64,000 nucleotides of DNA from Luteimicrobium album (GCF_030161555.1 NZ_BSUK01000001.1:558001-622000); one strand, 5' to 3'. Shown: positions 16,966 through 27,028, numbered from the stretch's first letter. The notes: a model not told the origin generated them from the letters alone. Numbers and translations are program-made.

Positions 16966-18190
16966 GTGCCGCGCGTCGTCGTCCCTCGTTCCGCCGCCGA
17001 CCTGTACGCGTCGTTGACGCGCGCCCTGGGCGCGGACGACGACGTCACCGTCACCCTCGAGCCGCTCGCTCACGACGAGGGCGCGCTTCCGGAGGACGCG
17101 GTGCTCGTCGTGCGGACGTCGGGCTCGACGGGTTCGCCGCGCGAGGTCGTGCTGACCCGGGCCGCCCTCCGGGCGTCCATCGACGCCACGGCGGCACGCC
17201 TCGGCGGGCACGGGCGCTGGCTCCTGGCGATCCCGTGGCACCACGTCGCCGGCGCGCAGGTCGTGGCCCGCTCGGTCGTCGCGGGGACGCACCCCGCCGA
17301 CCTGCCGGACGCCCCGTTCACCCCGGCTCTCCTCGCCGAGCACGCGACGGCGTTCTTCGACGACCCCGCCACGCAGCGCGCGTACCTCTCGCTCGTCCCG
17401 ACCCAGCTGCACCGCGTCGTCGAGGCCGCGCGGGCCGCGGATCCCGCCGGCGTCGCCGCGGCTGGGGCGCTCGCGCGGTTCGACGCGGTGCTCGTCGGCG
17501 GGGCGGCGTCGTCCCCGACCTGCTCGACGCCGCCCGGTCGCTCGGCGTCCCGGTCGTCACCACCTACGGGATGTCGGAGACGTGCGGCGGCTGCGTGTAC
17601 GACGGCGTCCCCCTCGACGGCGTCCGGGTGCGCCTGGGCGAGGAGGAGCGCGTCGAGCTGGGCGGCCCGGTCGTCGCGGCGGGCTACCTGGGCGAGCCCA
17701 GGTCGCCGGCGTTCCGCACCGACGCCGACGGCACGCGCTGGTTCGTGACCTCCGACCTCGGGTCGCTCACCGCGCTGCCCGACGACGGCGCCTCGCCCGC
17801 CGGGCCCGGCGTCCGCCTGCGGGTCCTCGGGCGGGCGGACGACGTCGTCGTCACGGGTGGCGAGAAGGTCGCGCCGCTGGCCGTCGAGCACGCGCTCGCC
17901 CCGCTCGGCGAGACGTGCGTCGTCGGGGTGCCCGACCCCGAATGGGGCCAGGCCGTGGTCGCGGTCGTCGTCCGCCCCGAGGTCGACGGGGCCGTACCCG
18001 GGGAGCTCGGCCCCGCCGACGACGACCTCCGCGACCGCGCGCGCACGCTCGCCCGCGACGCGCTCGGCCCGCACGCCGCACCGCACCACGTCCTCGTCGC
18101 GGGCGCGCTCCCCTGCGCGGCCCGGGCAAGGTGGACCGCCGCGGCGTCGCGGCCCTCGCGGACGCAGTCGTGCGCGGCGAGCAGCACTGA
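16966..18190 (+). CDS. menE: o-succinylbenzoate-CoA ligase MenE (two frame breaks)
   Basis: Acyl-adenylate-forming enzyme that activates o-succinylbenzoate for MenB. About 409 residues, the compact actinobacterial form. P-loop 'VVRTSGSTGSPREVVLT', 'IPWHHVAGAQVVARS', 'VTTYGMSETCGGCVYDG' (A5 motif, in parts), 'WFVTSDLGSL' (A7 Asp), 'VLGRADDVVVTGGEKVAP' (A8) and 'GPGKVDRRGVAALAD' (catalytic Lys, A10). The A5 and A10 motifs are in different frames from the P-loop. One base each in the C runs 17513-17516 and 18110-18113 restores the chain. Start GTG 16966. menA follows after 20 bp. Confidence 0.9.
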
Positions 18191-18210
18191 CGCACGGATA
18201 GCCTGGTTCC

Positions 18211-19094
18211 ATGGCCACACCCTCCGAGTGGGTCGCGGGCGCGCGTCCCCGCACCCTGCCGGCTGCCGCGACCCCCGTCATCGTCGGCTCGGGCGCCGCT
18301 GCGCAGACCGACGGGTTCTGGTTCTGGGGGCGCTCCTCGCCCTCGGCATCGCGCTCGCGCTCCAGTTCGGCGTGAACTACGCGAACGACTACTCGGACGG
18401 CGTCCGCGGCACCGACGTCGACCGCGTGGGTCCGACGCGGCTCACCGCGACCGGCCTCGCGCGGCCCGAGCGGGTCCGTGCGGCGGCGTTCGCGTCGTTC
18501 GCCGTCGCCGCGGTGCTGGGCCTCGTGCTCGTGTGGCTGTCGGGCACGTGGTGGCTGATCGCCGTCGGGGTCCTCTGTGTGCTGGCCGCCTGGTACTACA
18601 CGGGCGGCAAGAACCCGTACGGGTATCGCGGCCTCGGCGACGTCGGGGTCTTCGTCTTCTTCGGGCTCGTCGCCGTCCTCGGGACGACGTACACGCAGCT
18701 CGCGTACAGCGACAGCCCACGGATCACGTGGCCGTCGGGGCTCGGGGCGGTGGCCGTCGGGCTGCTGGCCTGCGCGATCCTCATGGCCAACAACATCCGC
18801 GACATCCCGACGGACCTGCCCGCCGGCAAGCGCACGCTCGCGGTGCGCCTCGGCGACTTCCGCGCCCGCCGCGTCTACGTGGCCGAGCTGTGGATCGCCC
18901 TCGCGCTCGGCGTCGTCTGCGCGTTCTGGGCGCCCTGGTCGCTGCTCGTCCTGCTCCTCCTGCTGCCCGCGATCCTCCTGTCGATCCCGGTGCTCGTCGG
19001 GGCGCGCGGGCGCGCCCTGGTCCCGGTGCTCGCGGCGACCGGCTTCTTCGAGCTCGGCTACGGCGTGCTGCTGGGGTTCGGCCTGTCGATCTGA
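18211..19094 (+). CDS. menA: 1,4-dihydroxy-2-naphthoate polyprenyltransferase MenA (frame break)
   Basis: UbiA-family membrane prenyltransferase making demethylmenaquinone. About 294 residues with eight to nine membrane helices. It starts 'MATPSEWVAGARPRTLPAAA', typical of MenA. The first Asp-rich prenyl-diphosphate site is 'NYANDYSDGVRGTD'; the second is 'NNIRDIPTDLPAGKRTLAVR' (shown in parts). One missing G in the GGGGG run at 18326-18330 breaks the frame between 'FWFW' and 'GALLALG'. It is cotranscribed with menE. Its 3' end overlaps the convergent VanZ-RDD gene by 37 bp. Confidence 0.92.
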
Positions 19095-20217
19095 GCGGTC
19101 GTCCGCACGACCTCCCCCGGACGTCCCGCACGACGGCGCCGGTCACCGCGCCCGACAGGCCGCGCCGTCCGAGCGTGAACGGGACCGCGACGACGGCGAC
19201 CACGGCGAGCGCGACCTCGACCACCCGGGCGACGTCCACGACGTCGGGCAGGTCCCACGCCGCCGGCACCGAGGCGAGGACGCCGCACAGGCCCCACAGC
19301 CCGCCCGGGACGGCGGCACGAAGAAGCCGCCGCGGACGCCCCGGCCACCACGGGGCCAGCCAGACGGCCCGTTGGCCCCACGACGCCCCGCTCCCGACGA
19401 GCGCCGGCCATACGAAGACGACCACGAACGGCACGACGCTGCCGACCAGCCAGTCCGTGAGGTCCTGCCCGGTCGGGACCGGGCGCCCCGCGGCCACGAG
19501 CACGAGCCGGTAGCCGACGTCGAGCACGAACCCGAGCCCGACGAACGCCACCGCGTCGAGCGCCATGCCGAACCACCGCCGCCAGACCGTCACCGGTCTC
19601 GGGTCGCCGCGATGCGTCGCCAGGTCGTGGGCCTGCGGCATCCACCGCAGCACCACGGGCGCTGCGAGCGCGCCGAGCAGGCCGCCCAGCGTGTTGGTCA
19701 GGAGGTCGTCGACGTCCCCGACCCGGTACGAGCACGGGATCAGGCCGAAGATCCCCGTGTACTGCGTCGTCTCGATCAGGAGCGAGGCGCCGAACGCGCT
19801 GAGGACCGTGGGCAGCAGCCGCCAGCCGAGGAACCGCCGCACGATCACGCCCCACGGCACGAACAGCACCACGTTGAGGACGACCTGCAGCACCGCGGGG
19901 CTGCGCAGCGCCGTCGTGAGCGGCTCGCCGGCCGTCGCGTCCCGGATATCGTCCACGAACTGGAGGGGACGGAGCTGCGCGCCGTCGTACCCGTGGGCGG
20001 CGCACCAAGCGTCCAGGTCGCCCGTGGGCAGCGGGAGCAGCGTGTACGCGACGAGCGCGACCCCGTAGACCGCGACGGCGGCTGCACCGATGAGACGCCG
20101 CGCGTCCAGCGCCCCGTACCGACGGACCTGGAACAGCAGGATCGGGACGAGCAACACCCCGAAGAGCAGGACGCCGCCCACCACGCCCACGTACGCGGGC
20201 CAGGTCCAGGTGCTCAC
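19058..20217 (-). CDS. VanZ-like plus RDD domain membrane protein (frame break near end)
   Basis: About 386 residues. The N-terminal half is VanZ-like: 'PLQFVDDIRD', 'VLNVVLFVPWGVIVRRF', 'SLLIETTQYTGIFGLIPCSY' (in parts) and 'DVDDLLTNTLGGLLGAL'. The C-terminal half is an RDD-like domain: 'RRWFGMALDAVAFVGLGFVL', ending in further helices. It probably has eight or more membrane helices. Without correction the frame runs deep into antisense menA; one base in the CCCCC run at 19114-19118 ends it at 19058. GTG start overlaps the stop of the DUF4229 gene. Roles of both domains are poorly defined (VanZ: teicoplanin tolerance in enterococci). Confidence 0.75.
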
Positions 20218-20570
20218 CCGGTGACGTTACGGCCGATCGTCGGGGGTGCGCGCGCCGTCGGAGGTACGGGGGCGGGCGCGGCATCCTGCCCGGAGGCCGC
20301 GGCGGCGTCGATGGCACGGTCCTCGACGTCCGCGTCGTCCTCGATCCCCGACGCGCGGGGGCCCTTGGCTGCCCGACGCCGCGCGGCACGGTCGGCGAGC
20401 CAGCGCGCCGCCGCGTCGCGGGGGCCGCGGAACGCGAGGTAGGCCACCATGAGGCCGATCAGGATGGCCGCGGCGAAGGCGATCGGCCAGCTCAGCCCGG
20501 CGAGCCACAGCACGACCCACACGACCGCGATGAGCGCGAGCCGGACGAGGGTGTAGACGACCAGGGGCAT
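20214..20570 (-). CDS. DUF4229 membrane protein
   Basis: 118 residues. Two N-terminal membrane helices ('TLVRLALIAVVWVVLWLAG' and 'PIAFAAAILIGLMVAYLAF') followed by '[20 protein letters not shown]' and a low-complexity acidic/Ala-Pro tail, the standard DUF4229 layout of actinobacteria. The stop overlaps the VanZ-RDD start (GTGA), so the pair is translationally coupled. Starts divergently from the PLDc_N gene 31 bp away. Function unknown. Confidence 0.8.
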   Translation of the reverse strand: MPLVVYTLVRLALIAVVWVVLWLAGLSWPIAFAAAILIGLMVAYLAFRGPRDAAARWLADRAARRRAAKGPRASGIEDDADVEDRAIDAAAASGQDAAPAPVPPTARAPPTIGRNVTG

Positions 20571-20601
20571 GTGCTCAGCCTACGGGCCTAGGCTGGGACC
20601 C

Positions 20602-20946
20602 ATGTTCCGCGGTCTCCTGGTCCTCGCCGCCATCGGCCTGCTCGTGTACGCGCTGACGGACTGCGTCACGTCGCAGGACAAGCGGCCCGCCGGCGCTCCG
20701 AAGGCGCTGTGGATCCTGGCGATCATCGTGCTGCCCGTGCTGGGTCCGGTCCTGTGGCTCGTGCTCTCCCGGGGCCCGGGTGCGGAGGCGGGGACGCCCC
20801 CGGCGCGCGGTTCGCGCCCGTCGGGCCCGGTCGCGCCCGACGACGACCCGGACTTCCTGCGCCGCATCGACGAGGAGCGCCGCCGCCGTGAGCAGCGGGA
20901 CCGTCGCTCGGCCCCGCACGACGACAACCCGGACCCCTCGGCCTGA
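20602..20946 (+). CDS. PLDc_N domain membrane protein
   Basis: 114 residues. 'GLLVLAAIGLLVYALTDCVT', then 'LWILAIIVLPVLGPVLWLVL' and 'SRG' is the two-helix PLDc_N (phospholipase D-nuclease N-terminal) domain. This occurs alone in actinobacteria, without the nuclease part. The C-terminal ~50 residues are charged and disordered ('FLRRIDEERRRREQRDRR'). ATG 20602 is preferred over the ATG 11 codons upstream because it directly precedes the first helix. Often encoded near men genes; function unknown. Confidence 0.82.
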   Translation: MFRGLLVLAAIGLLVYALTDCVTSQDKRPAGAPKALWILAIIVLPVLGPVLWLVLSRGPGAEAGTPPARGSRPSGPVAPDDDPDFLRRIDEERRRREQRDRRSAPHDDNPDPSA

Positions 20947-21074
20947 CCGGCGCCGCGCCGTCGTCGGCGGCGGGTATGGCCCAGCCCGCCCGCGACGCCG
21001 ACCGCGCGATCACGCACGCAGGCGACCGCCCCCGGCGCCGACCATGCGGTCACACCCCCGTCCGAGCCGAGAAC

Positions 21075-21126
21075 GGTGCACCACGTCATGCTCGGCGCAC
21101 GGCGTGGTGCACAACAGCATGCTCGG
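21075..21126 (+). repeat. two 21-bp direct repeats (GGTGCACMACRKCATGCTCGG)
   Basis: The units at 21075-21095 and 21106-21126 match at 18 of 21 bases, 31 bp apart. The same 21-mer flanks IS30 as an inverted pair (8836-8856 and 10394-10414). It precedes hairpin copy D just as it precedes copy A, so it is probably part of the same repeat module. Confidence 0.7.
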
Positions 21127-21194
21127 GCCGGAAGGCGAAACACGGGAGATCGGGGAGCACGTCACCGTCGGCGAGGGTGACGGGGAGCACGATA

Positions 21195-21289
21195 GCGCGG
21201 GCGCGGGACGGGGACGAAGGACGTCAAGGAGCCCGCACGGCCCCCAGGGCCGAAGGACGACAGTCCGAGACACCGTGCCGCGCCCGCGC
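21195..21289 (+). repeat. structured intergenic repeat, divergent copy D
   Basis: A 95-bp hairpin lies in the 381-bp gap between the convergent PLDc_N and ccsB genes. Its outer arms (GCGCGGGCGCGG-x-ACGG and complement, 17 bp, one mismatch) differ entirely from copies A-C yet still pair. The core GTCAAGGAG and GCACGGCCCCCAGGGCCGAAG is conserved. GGGC/GCCC of copies A-C is changed on both sides to GGAC/GTCC. The rest of the gap holds 21-bp motifs and no gene that I can see. Confidence 0.75.
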
Positions 21290-21327
21290 GGACGCAACCA
21301 CGACGAACCGACGTGCGACGAAGAAGA

Positions 21328-22355
21328 TCAGCTCGTCAGACCCGAGTACGAGTGCTTCCCGTCGAAGATGAGGTTCACGCCGGTGAAGTTGAACAGCACG
21401 CACGCGTACCCGACGACCACGAAGTACGCGGCCCGGCGCCCAGACCATCCGCGCGTCGTGCGGGCGTGGAGGTACCCGGCGTAGACGACCCAGACGATGA
21501 ACGTCCAGACCTCCTTGGGGTCCCATCCCCAGTACCGGCCCCAGGCGTGCTCGGCCCAGATGGAGCCGGCGATGAGGGTGAAGGTCCACAGGACGAACCC
21601 GACGGCGTTGAGCCGGAAGCTGAGGGTCTCGAGCTGCCCGGGGGTAGGGAGCGCGTCGAGCCACCGGAACGCGCGGTGGTTCAGCAGCGCGGAGCCGTTG
21701 TCCCGGGAGTCGCGGAGGAGCTGGAGCACCGAGGTGAGAAACGCGACGGTGAGGATGCCGGCCGCGGTGATGGCGACGCCGACGTGGATGACGAGCCAGT
21801 AGGACTGGAGGGCGGGCTGGACGCCGTCGGCCTGGACGAAGAAGACCTCTTGGGCGAGCGCGAGGAACACGACGGCGAGGAACGTCACGAACGCGCCGAG
21901 CCACCGGATGTCGCGGAACCTGCTGACGAGGAGGAACACCGTGAGGGCGACGAACGCGCCGACGAGCGTGAACTCGTACATGTTGGCCCAGGGCGTGCGC
22001 CCTGCGGCGATGCCGCGCGTGACGATCGCGGCGAGGAGGAGGAGCCAGCCGAGGGTCGTGGTCGACATCCCGATGCCGGCGGCCTTGCGGCTCGCGGGCC
22101 GCTCGGCGGTGCCTGCGTCCGGGCCGTCGGCGTCCGCGGCCCGAGGGGCGCGTCCGCGAGCGAGGCGGCGACGTCGTCGGACGCGGCTCCCACGCCGACG
22201 AGCTCCTTGCGGCGCGTGCCGAGGCGGGCGACGGACACGAGCTCCTGGCGGGACTCGCCGAGCCGCGTCAGGTCGACGAGGAACGCGATCATCGCGATCG
22301 TGAGGACCGTCAGCGCCGCCCAGACGAGGTGGGTGCTGAGCTCTGCGTAGCTCAT
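21328..22355 (-). CDS. ccsB: cytochrome c maturation protein CcsB/ResC (frame break)
   Basis: About 342 residues. With ResB it forms the system II haem-delivery and cytochrome c synthetase complex. The haem-handling WWD segment is 'WAEHAWGRYWGWDPKEVW'. Conserved 'TPWANMYEFTLVGAF', 'VIHVGVAITAAGILTVAF' and 'LDALPTPGQLETLSFRLNAVG' (in part) are present, with about eight membrane helices. The N-terminal helix and charged linker ('MSYAELSTHLVWAALTVLT') are in another frame; the break lies near 22138. Start ATG 22355 overlaps the resB stop. Last gene of the five-gene operon. Confidence 0.9.
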
Positions 22356-24134
22356 CGGGGAGCCTTTCTCGGAAGGGTCGGCGTGGCGGTGGTCGACGGG
22401 TCGGCGGGTGACCGTCCGGCAGCGCTCTGGACCGCGGCGTCGACCTCGCGCTGGAGGCCGGAGTCGTCGCCTCGGGCGAGACCGGCAGCGTCTATCACTG
22501 TACGCGGGCGGGTCTCGCCCGACTCGTCGTCTCGGACGTCCTCGGTCCAGACCCGGAGCCAGACGCGGCGGCGGGGCGTGAACAGCGAGAGCGCGAGGCC
22601 GAGGAGCGCGCCGAGCGCGAACACGAGGATCCAGGTGAGCGCGGGGTCGTAGCGCAGGTCGAGGGCGACGTAGCGGGGCAGGGAGTCGAACGTGACGGTG
22701 CCGAGCCCGTCGGGCAGCTTGACGGTGTCGCCGGGCTGAATGGTGAGGGTGACGGGCTTGCCGTCCTTGGTCGACTCCGTCATGTCGCTGGTGTCGAGCC
22801 GGTAGACGTTCTGGGGGTGCCGTCGTCGAGCCCGAGGTTCCCGTGCCAGACGTTGAGCACGAGCATCGGGTTCAGCGGCTGCGGGTAGATGGACGCCTGG
22901 GTGGGGTCGTCGCTCGCGGCGGTCGGGAGGAGGAAGCCGACGAGGCCGATCTGGTCGAGCCCGTCCGAGACGTCCGGGACCTTGACGACGCCCTGGGACG
23001 TGTAGTTGGTGTCCTGCGGGATGAACACGACGGGCCCGGAGTACGCGACCTGGCCCTTGGCGTCCTTGACGGTGATGTTCGGCGCGTAGCCGTTGCCCTG
23101 CAGGTAGACCTTGGCGCCGCCGACGTCGAGCGGGTGGTTGACCCGGATCTTCTCGGCCTTCTCCGGGGCGCCGGGCTGGCGGACCGTCACGAACGCGGTG
23201 AAGCTCCGGGGCTCCGCGGTGGCGGTCGTCGTGAACTCGGACGTGAACTTGTCGAGGGTCATGCTGAACGGGTCGAGCGAGCTCGCCCGCCAGAACGCGC
23301 CCGACTCGAAGGTGTCGTAGTCGACGACGGAGTTCGCGAAGCCGCGCCCTCGGACACGATGACCTGGGCCCGGTAGTGGAGCACCTGGCCGGTCCCGACG
23401 GCGACCAGCAGCCCGAGCAGGCACAGGTGGAACAGGATGTTCCCGGTCTCGCGCAGGTAGCCGCGCTCGGCGGCGACGGTCCGCCGGCCCTGGGCGTCGG
23501 TGCCGGTCTCGACGCGGAAGGTCGGCAGCCAGCGGATCGGGCCGCGCAGGTGGCGCACGGCCGCGGCGACGACGGCGTCCGGCTCGGTGTCGGTGGTGGC
23601 GTGGCCCTTCGCGGGGAAGCGGGTGAACCGGACGGGGGTCTTGGGCGGTCGCTGGCGCAGGGCCTTGGTGTGGGCGAGCGCGCGCGGCACGATGCAGCCG
23701 ACGAGCGACACGAACAGCAGGATGTAGATCGCCGAGAACCAGACGGACGAGAACACGTCGAAGAACCCGAGCTTGTCGAGGATCTTGCCCGCGGTCGGGT
23801 TGTCCTGGAGGTACTGGGTCACGCCCGACGGGTCGATCGACTGCTGCGGCAGGATCGAGCCCGGGACGGCGGCGACCGCCAGCAGCATGAGCAGCATGAG
23901 CGCGACGCGCATGCTGGTGAGCTGGCGCCACATCCAGCGCAGCGTGCCGCGCCAGCCGAGCTTGGGCATGACGGGCGCGGCGCCGTCGGCACCGGACTTG
24001 CGGCCGCGACCCGTGCCGGCGTCGTCGCCTGCGGGGGCGTCGTCGTCGTCCGCGACGAACGCGTCGTCGATGCCCTCGGGGCGGTACCCGCGGCGCGTCT
24101 CGTCGCGCTCGGTGGTCTTGTCGGTCTCGGTCAC
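22352..24134 (-). CDS. resB: cytochrome c maturation protein ResB (two frame breaks)
   Basis: About 594 residues. Hydrophilic Lys/Asp-rich N-terminus, then membrane helices ('MRVALMLLMLLAVAAVPGSI', 'VFSSVWFSAIYILLFVSLVG', 'NILFHLCLLGLLVAVGTGQ'). Next comes a large extracytoplasmic domain with 'SVVDYDTFESGAFWRASS' and 'LNVWHGNLGLDDGTPQNVY', and a final helix 'PALTWILVFALGALLGLALS'. It partners CcsB. One G near 23347-23349 and one in the GGGGG run at 22813-22817 rejoin the frames. The GTG start overlaps the CcdA stop by two bases, and the stop overlaps the CcsB start. Confidence 0.9.
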
Positions 24135-24973
24135 ACCTGCACCCCGTACCTCGACGCCCAGCCGCCCAGCGCGGCCGTCCACGTGCCCCACACCCCGGTC
24201 ACCATGGCGAGCCCGATGAGCACGAGCATGCCGCCCCCGATGCGCAGGAACGCCAGCCGGTGCCGGCGCAGGAAGTCCAGCATCCGCTTGCTCGACTGCA
24301 GCCCGAGCGCGACGAGCACGAACGGCACCCCGAGCCCGACGCAGTAGGCCACGGCGAGCGCCGCCCCTCGGACGAGGGTCGCCTGGTCGAGCGCGAGCGC
24401 GTACACGGCGGTGAGGGTCGGCCCGAGGCAGGGCGTCCAGCCCAGCCCGAACACGATCCCGAGGAGCGGTGCGCCCCACAGGCCGGCGCGCGGCGTGACG
24501 TGGATGCGTCGTTCACGCTGCAGGAACGGCAGCGCCCCGAGGAACGCGAGGCCCATGAGGATCACGACGACGCCGAGCACTCGGATGAGCACGTCCTCCG
24601 CCTGGCGCACCTGCGTGCCGAGAGCGCCGACGAACCCGCCGAGCACGACGAACACGAGCGTGAACCCGGCGACGAACAGCCCGACCCCTGCGACGACGCG
24701 TGCGCGGCCTCGGGCGACGCTCGCCGGGCCCTCGGTCCGGGCGCCCGCGGCCGTGCCGCCCGGGAGCGCGTTCACGCCCGCGTTGGTCGCGGCCCAGCCG
24801 CTGACGTAGCCGACGTAGCCGGGGACGAGCGGGAGCACGCACGGGCTCGCGAACGACACGAACCCCGCGACGACGGCGACCGGCACCGCGAGCAGCATCG
24901 ACCCGCTGAACGCCGTGGTCGCGAACCCCGACGACGCCTGGAGCACCCCGTCCGCGAGCATCATGGCGCTCAC
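24131..24973 (-). CDS. ccdA: thiol-disulfide carrier CcdA
   Basis: 280 residues, six to seven membrane helices. It passes electrons from cytoplasmic thioredoxin to the extracytoplasmic TlpA/ResA protein, keeping apocytochrome c cysteines reduced. The redox cysteines are in 'VSFASPCVLPLVPGYVGYV' and 'FGLGWTPCLGPTLTAVYA', the two conserved 'PC' positions. Intact frame. The start overlaps the TlpA-like stop and the stop overlaps the ResB start, so the whole operon appears translationally coupled. Confidence 0.93.
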   Translation of the reverse strand: MSAMMLADGVLQASSGFATTAFSGSMLLAVPVAVVAGFVSFASPCVLPLVPGYVGYVSGWAATNAGVNALPGGTAAGARTEGPASVARGRARVVAGVGLFVAGFTLVFVVLGGFVGALGTQVRQAEDVLIRVLGVVVILMGLAFLGALPFLQRERRIHVTPRAGLWGAPLLGIVFGLGWTPCLGPTLTAVYALALDQATLVRGAALAVAYCVGLGVPFVLVALGLQSSKRMLDFLRRHRLAFLRIGGGMLVLIGLAMVTGVWGTWTAALGGWASRYGVQV

Positions 24974-25572
24974 GACGTCGCGGTGGCGGTGTCGCTCGCC
25001 CGCACGTCGTCGACGAGCCCGGCGAGCGTGGCCTTCGTCGTCGACCCGAGGACGCGGGCGGCGACCCGCCCCTCGGCGTCGAGGACGACGGTCGTCGGCA
25101 CGGCCTGGACCGGCACGACGCCCTGGAGCGTGGCGATGACGGAGCCGCTCTTGTCGGAGATCGACGGGTAGGTGAGCTTGAAGGTGCGCTGGAACGCCTC
25201 GGCGGCCCCGGCGTCGTCCGTGGAGTTGATACCGACGAAGTGCACGCCGTCGGTCTCGCTCGCCGCGAGGGAGGCGAGGTCGGGTGCCTCCTTGCGGCAG
25301 GGCGCGCAGCCCGCGTACCAGGTGTTGACGACGACGACGTCGCCGCGCCAGGCGGAGGTGTCGACCTTGGTGCCGTCGAACGCGGTCCCGGTCAGGGTCA
25401 CGGGCTTCGAGCGCTCGCTGGGCGTCCAGGTCTTGACGGAGCCGTCGCCCTGGACGAAGCCGAGGTTGCCGCCGTCGTTGCCCGAGCTCGACGTGCAGCC
25501 GGTGAGCGCGAGGCCCCCGGCGACGAGGACGGCCGCAAGGGCGGCGAGGCGGGCAGGGCGAGGGCGCGGCAC
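24970..25572 (-). CDS. TlpA/ResA-like thioredoxin-fold lipoprotein
   Basis: 200 residues. Lipobox 'AGGLALTGCTSSS' anchors it outside the membrane. The active site is 'VVNTWYAGCAPCRKEAPDLA' (C-A-P-C), followed by 'HFVGINSTDDAGAAEAFQ' and the cis-Pro strand 'VPVQAVPTTVVLDAEGRVAA' (in part). It would reduce apocytochrome c disulfides using electrons from CcdA encoded just downstream. GTG 25572 is chosen because it directly precedes the Arg-rich signal peptide; longer in-frame extensions overlap the phosphatase gene. Confidence 0.88.
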   Translation of the reverse strand: MPRPRPARLAALAAVLVAGGLALTGCTSSSGNDGGNLGFVQGDGSVKTWTPSERSKPVTLTGTAFDGTKVDTSAWRGDVVVVNTWYAGCAPCRKEAPDLASLAASETDGVHFVGINSTDDAGAAEAFQRTFKLTYPSISDKSGSVIATLQGVVPVQAVPTTVVLDAEGRVAARVLGSTTKATLAGLVDDVRASDTATATS

Positions 25573-25655
25573 GGTGCCACCGTGCCGCCGCAGCCTGGAC
25601 GCGTCCTGGGAATCCGGTGCCTCCAGGGCCCTGGAGGGAACGTTCGTGACCACCG

Positions 25656-26318
25656 TCACGCCCCCGGGACCGCGGAGGCGCCCGGCAGGAGGTCCGCGGC
25701 AGGCTCGGCGTATTCGATCCCGACGAGCCGGTCCCCCTCGAACGTGAGCGACGTGACGGACGCGAGCGCGCACTGGCGACGGCGCGGGTCGTGCCAGAGG
25801 CGACGGTGCTCCGCGGACAGCCGCGTCACCCAGACGGGGAGCTGGTGGCTGACGAGGACGGCCTCGTGCCCGCGCGCCGCCTCACGGGCGCTGTCGACTG
25901 CGGCGCGCACGCGCGCGGCCTGCGCCCGGTACGGCTCGCCCCACGACGGGCGGAACGGGTTCCACAGGTACTTCCAGTGTCGCGGGTGGCGCAGCGAGCC
26001 GTCGCCGACGCCGAACGTGAGGCCCTCGAAGTGGTTCGCGGCCTCGATGAGGCGGTCGTCGCTGCCGAGCCCGAGGCCGAGGGCCTCGGCGAGTGGCGTC
26101 GCGGTCTCCTGAGCGCGCTGCAGCGGGCTGGCGACGACGTGCGTGACGTCGTGGCCGTCCGAGAAGTGCTCGGCGATCCGCTGCGCCATCGCCCGCCCGC
26201 GCTCCGACAGCCGATAGCCGGGGATGCGGCCGTAGAGGACGCCGTCGGGGTTGTGCACCTCGCCGTGGCGCACGAGGTGGACGACGGTCACGAGAGCGGC
26301 GGGGTCAGGGCTGGGCAC
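25656..26318 (-). CDS. histidine phosphatase (phosphoglycerate mutase-like)
   Basis: 220 residues. RHG motif 'VVHLVRHGEVHNPDGVLYGR' with catalytic His, second Arg in 'VASPLQRAQETATPLAEAL', acid in 'EAANHFEGLTFG', and second His in 'EAVLVSHQLPVWVTRL'. It probably acts as a small-molecule phosphatase rather than a glycolytic mutase. Commonly first gene of the resB-ccsB operon in actinobacteria, as here. Intact frame; ATG 26318. Confidence 0.88.
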   Translation of the reverse strand: MPSPDPAALVTVVHLVRHGEVHNPDGVLYGRIPGYRLSERGRAMAQRIAEHFSDGHDVTHVVASPLQRAQETATPLAEALGLGLGSDDRLIEAANHFEGLTFGVGDGSLRHPRHWKYLWNPFRPSWGEPYRAQAARVRAAVDSAREAARGHEAVLVSHQLPVWVTRLSAEHRRLWHDPRRRQCALASVTSLTFEGDRLVGIEYAEPAADLLPGASAVPGA

Positions 26319-26373
26319 GTCCCCGATTGTCGCAGAGGCGCCTGAGGAGGCCGTTCCGCACGGAACGTCAGGT

Positions 26374-26847
26374 TCAGGCGAGGGCGGCCGCGCAGGCGTC
26401 GCGCACGCGCGCCATCGCGGCGCCGAGCGAGAGGAGTTCGTCCCGGGTCAGCACGTCCACGAGGTAGGTCCGAACGATGTCGACGTGCGTGGGCGCGGAC
26501 GCGACGAGGGCGTGCCAGCCCGCGTCGGTCATGGAGCAGTGGACGCCGCGCTTGTCCTCGGCGGCGGCGACGCGGCGGACGAGCCCCGCCCGCTCCATGC
26601 GCGAGACCGTGTGCGTGACGCGCGAGCGGGAGTACGCGAGGCGCTCGGCGAGGCGCGACATGCGCAGCGACCGGTCGGGCTGCTCGGAGAGCTGGACGAG
26701 CACGTCGTACTCGGGGACGGACAGGGGCAGGCGGCGGTCGTGCTCGCGCACGAGGACCTCCTGGAACCGGCCGACGCCCTCGAGGAAGTCGCGCCAGGCG
26801 GCCTGTTGCTCGGTGTCGAGCCAGCGGTGGTCGGTCGGGGTGTTCAC
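26374..26847 (-). CDS. MarR-family regulator
   Basis: 157 residues. Winged-helix core 'SVPEYDVLVQLSEQPDRSLR', 'MSRLAERLAYSRSRVTHTVS', 'RMERAGLVRRVAAAEDKRGV' (wing), then a C-terminal dimer helix. Divergent from yceI across a 181-bp region containing a dyad, so YceI is its likely target. No Cys suited to peroxide sensing is obvious, apart from one in the wing strand 'VHCSMTDAG'. Confidence 0.88.
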   Translation of the reverse strand: MNTPTDHRWLDTEQQAAWRDFLEGVGRFQEVLVREHDRRLPLSVPEYDVLVQLSEQPDRSLRMSRLAERLAYSRSRVTHTVSRMERAGLVRRVAAAEDKRGVHCSMTDAGWHALVASAPTHVDIVRTYLVDVLTRDELLSLGAAMARVRDACAAALA

Positions 26848-26978
26848 GGCGGCATTGTGTCCATGACGTGCGGAGATGTCCTAATGCCGCGTCGTCGACG
26901 ACGCCGTTCCGGGGAGAGCGCGGTGTGACGCACGCCACATCGACCCGGGGAATGTCCGCGCGGACCGTTCGGTTCAGT

Positions 26979-26997
26979 TGTATGTTCAACCAATACA
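26979..26997. promoter_or_regulatory. dyad in the MarR/YceI divergent promoter region
   Basis: TGTAT and ATACA are separated by nine bases (GTTCAACCA) in an AT-richer patch 32 bp before the yceI start. It is about the size and position expected for a MarR operator. Inference only. Confidence 0.4.
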
Positions 26998-27028
26998 GCG
27001 GCCCCGAGCCACGCCCTGAGGAGAACCC

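Noticed and set aside
18781..19057. Extension of the VanZ-RDD frame into antisense menA
   Set aside because: The extension is Arg/Ser/Pro-rich and lacks helices; restoring one base at 19114-19118 ends the protein at 19058.
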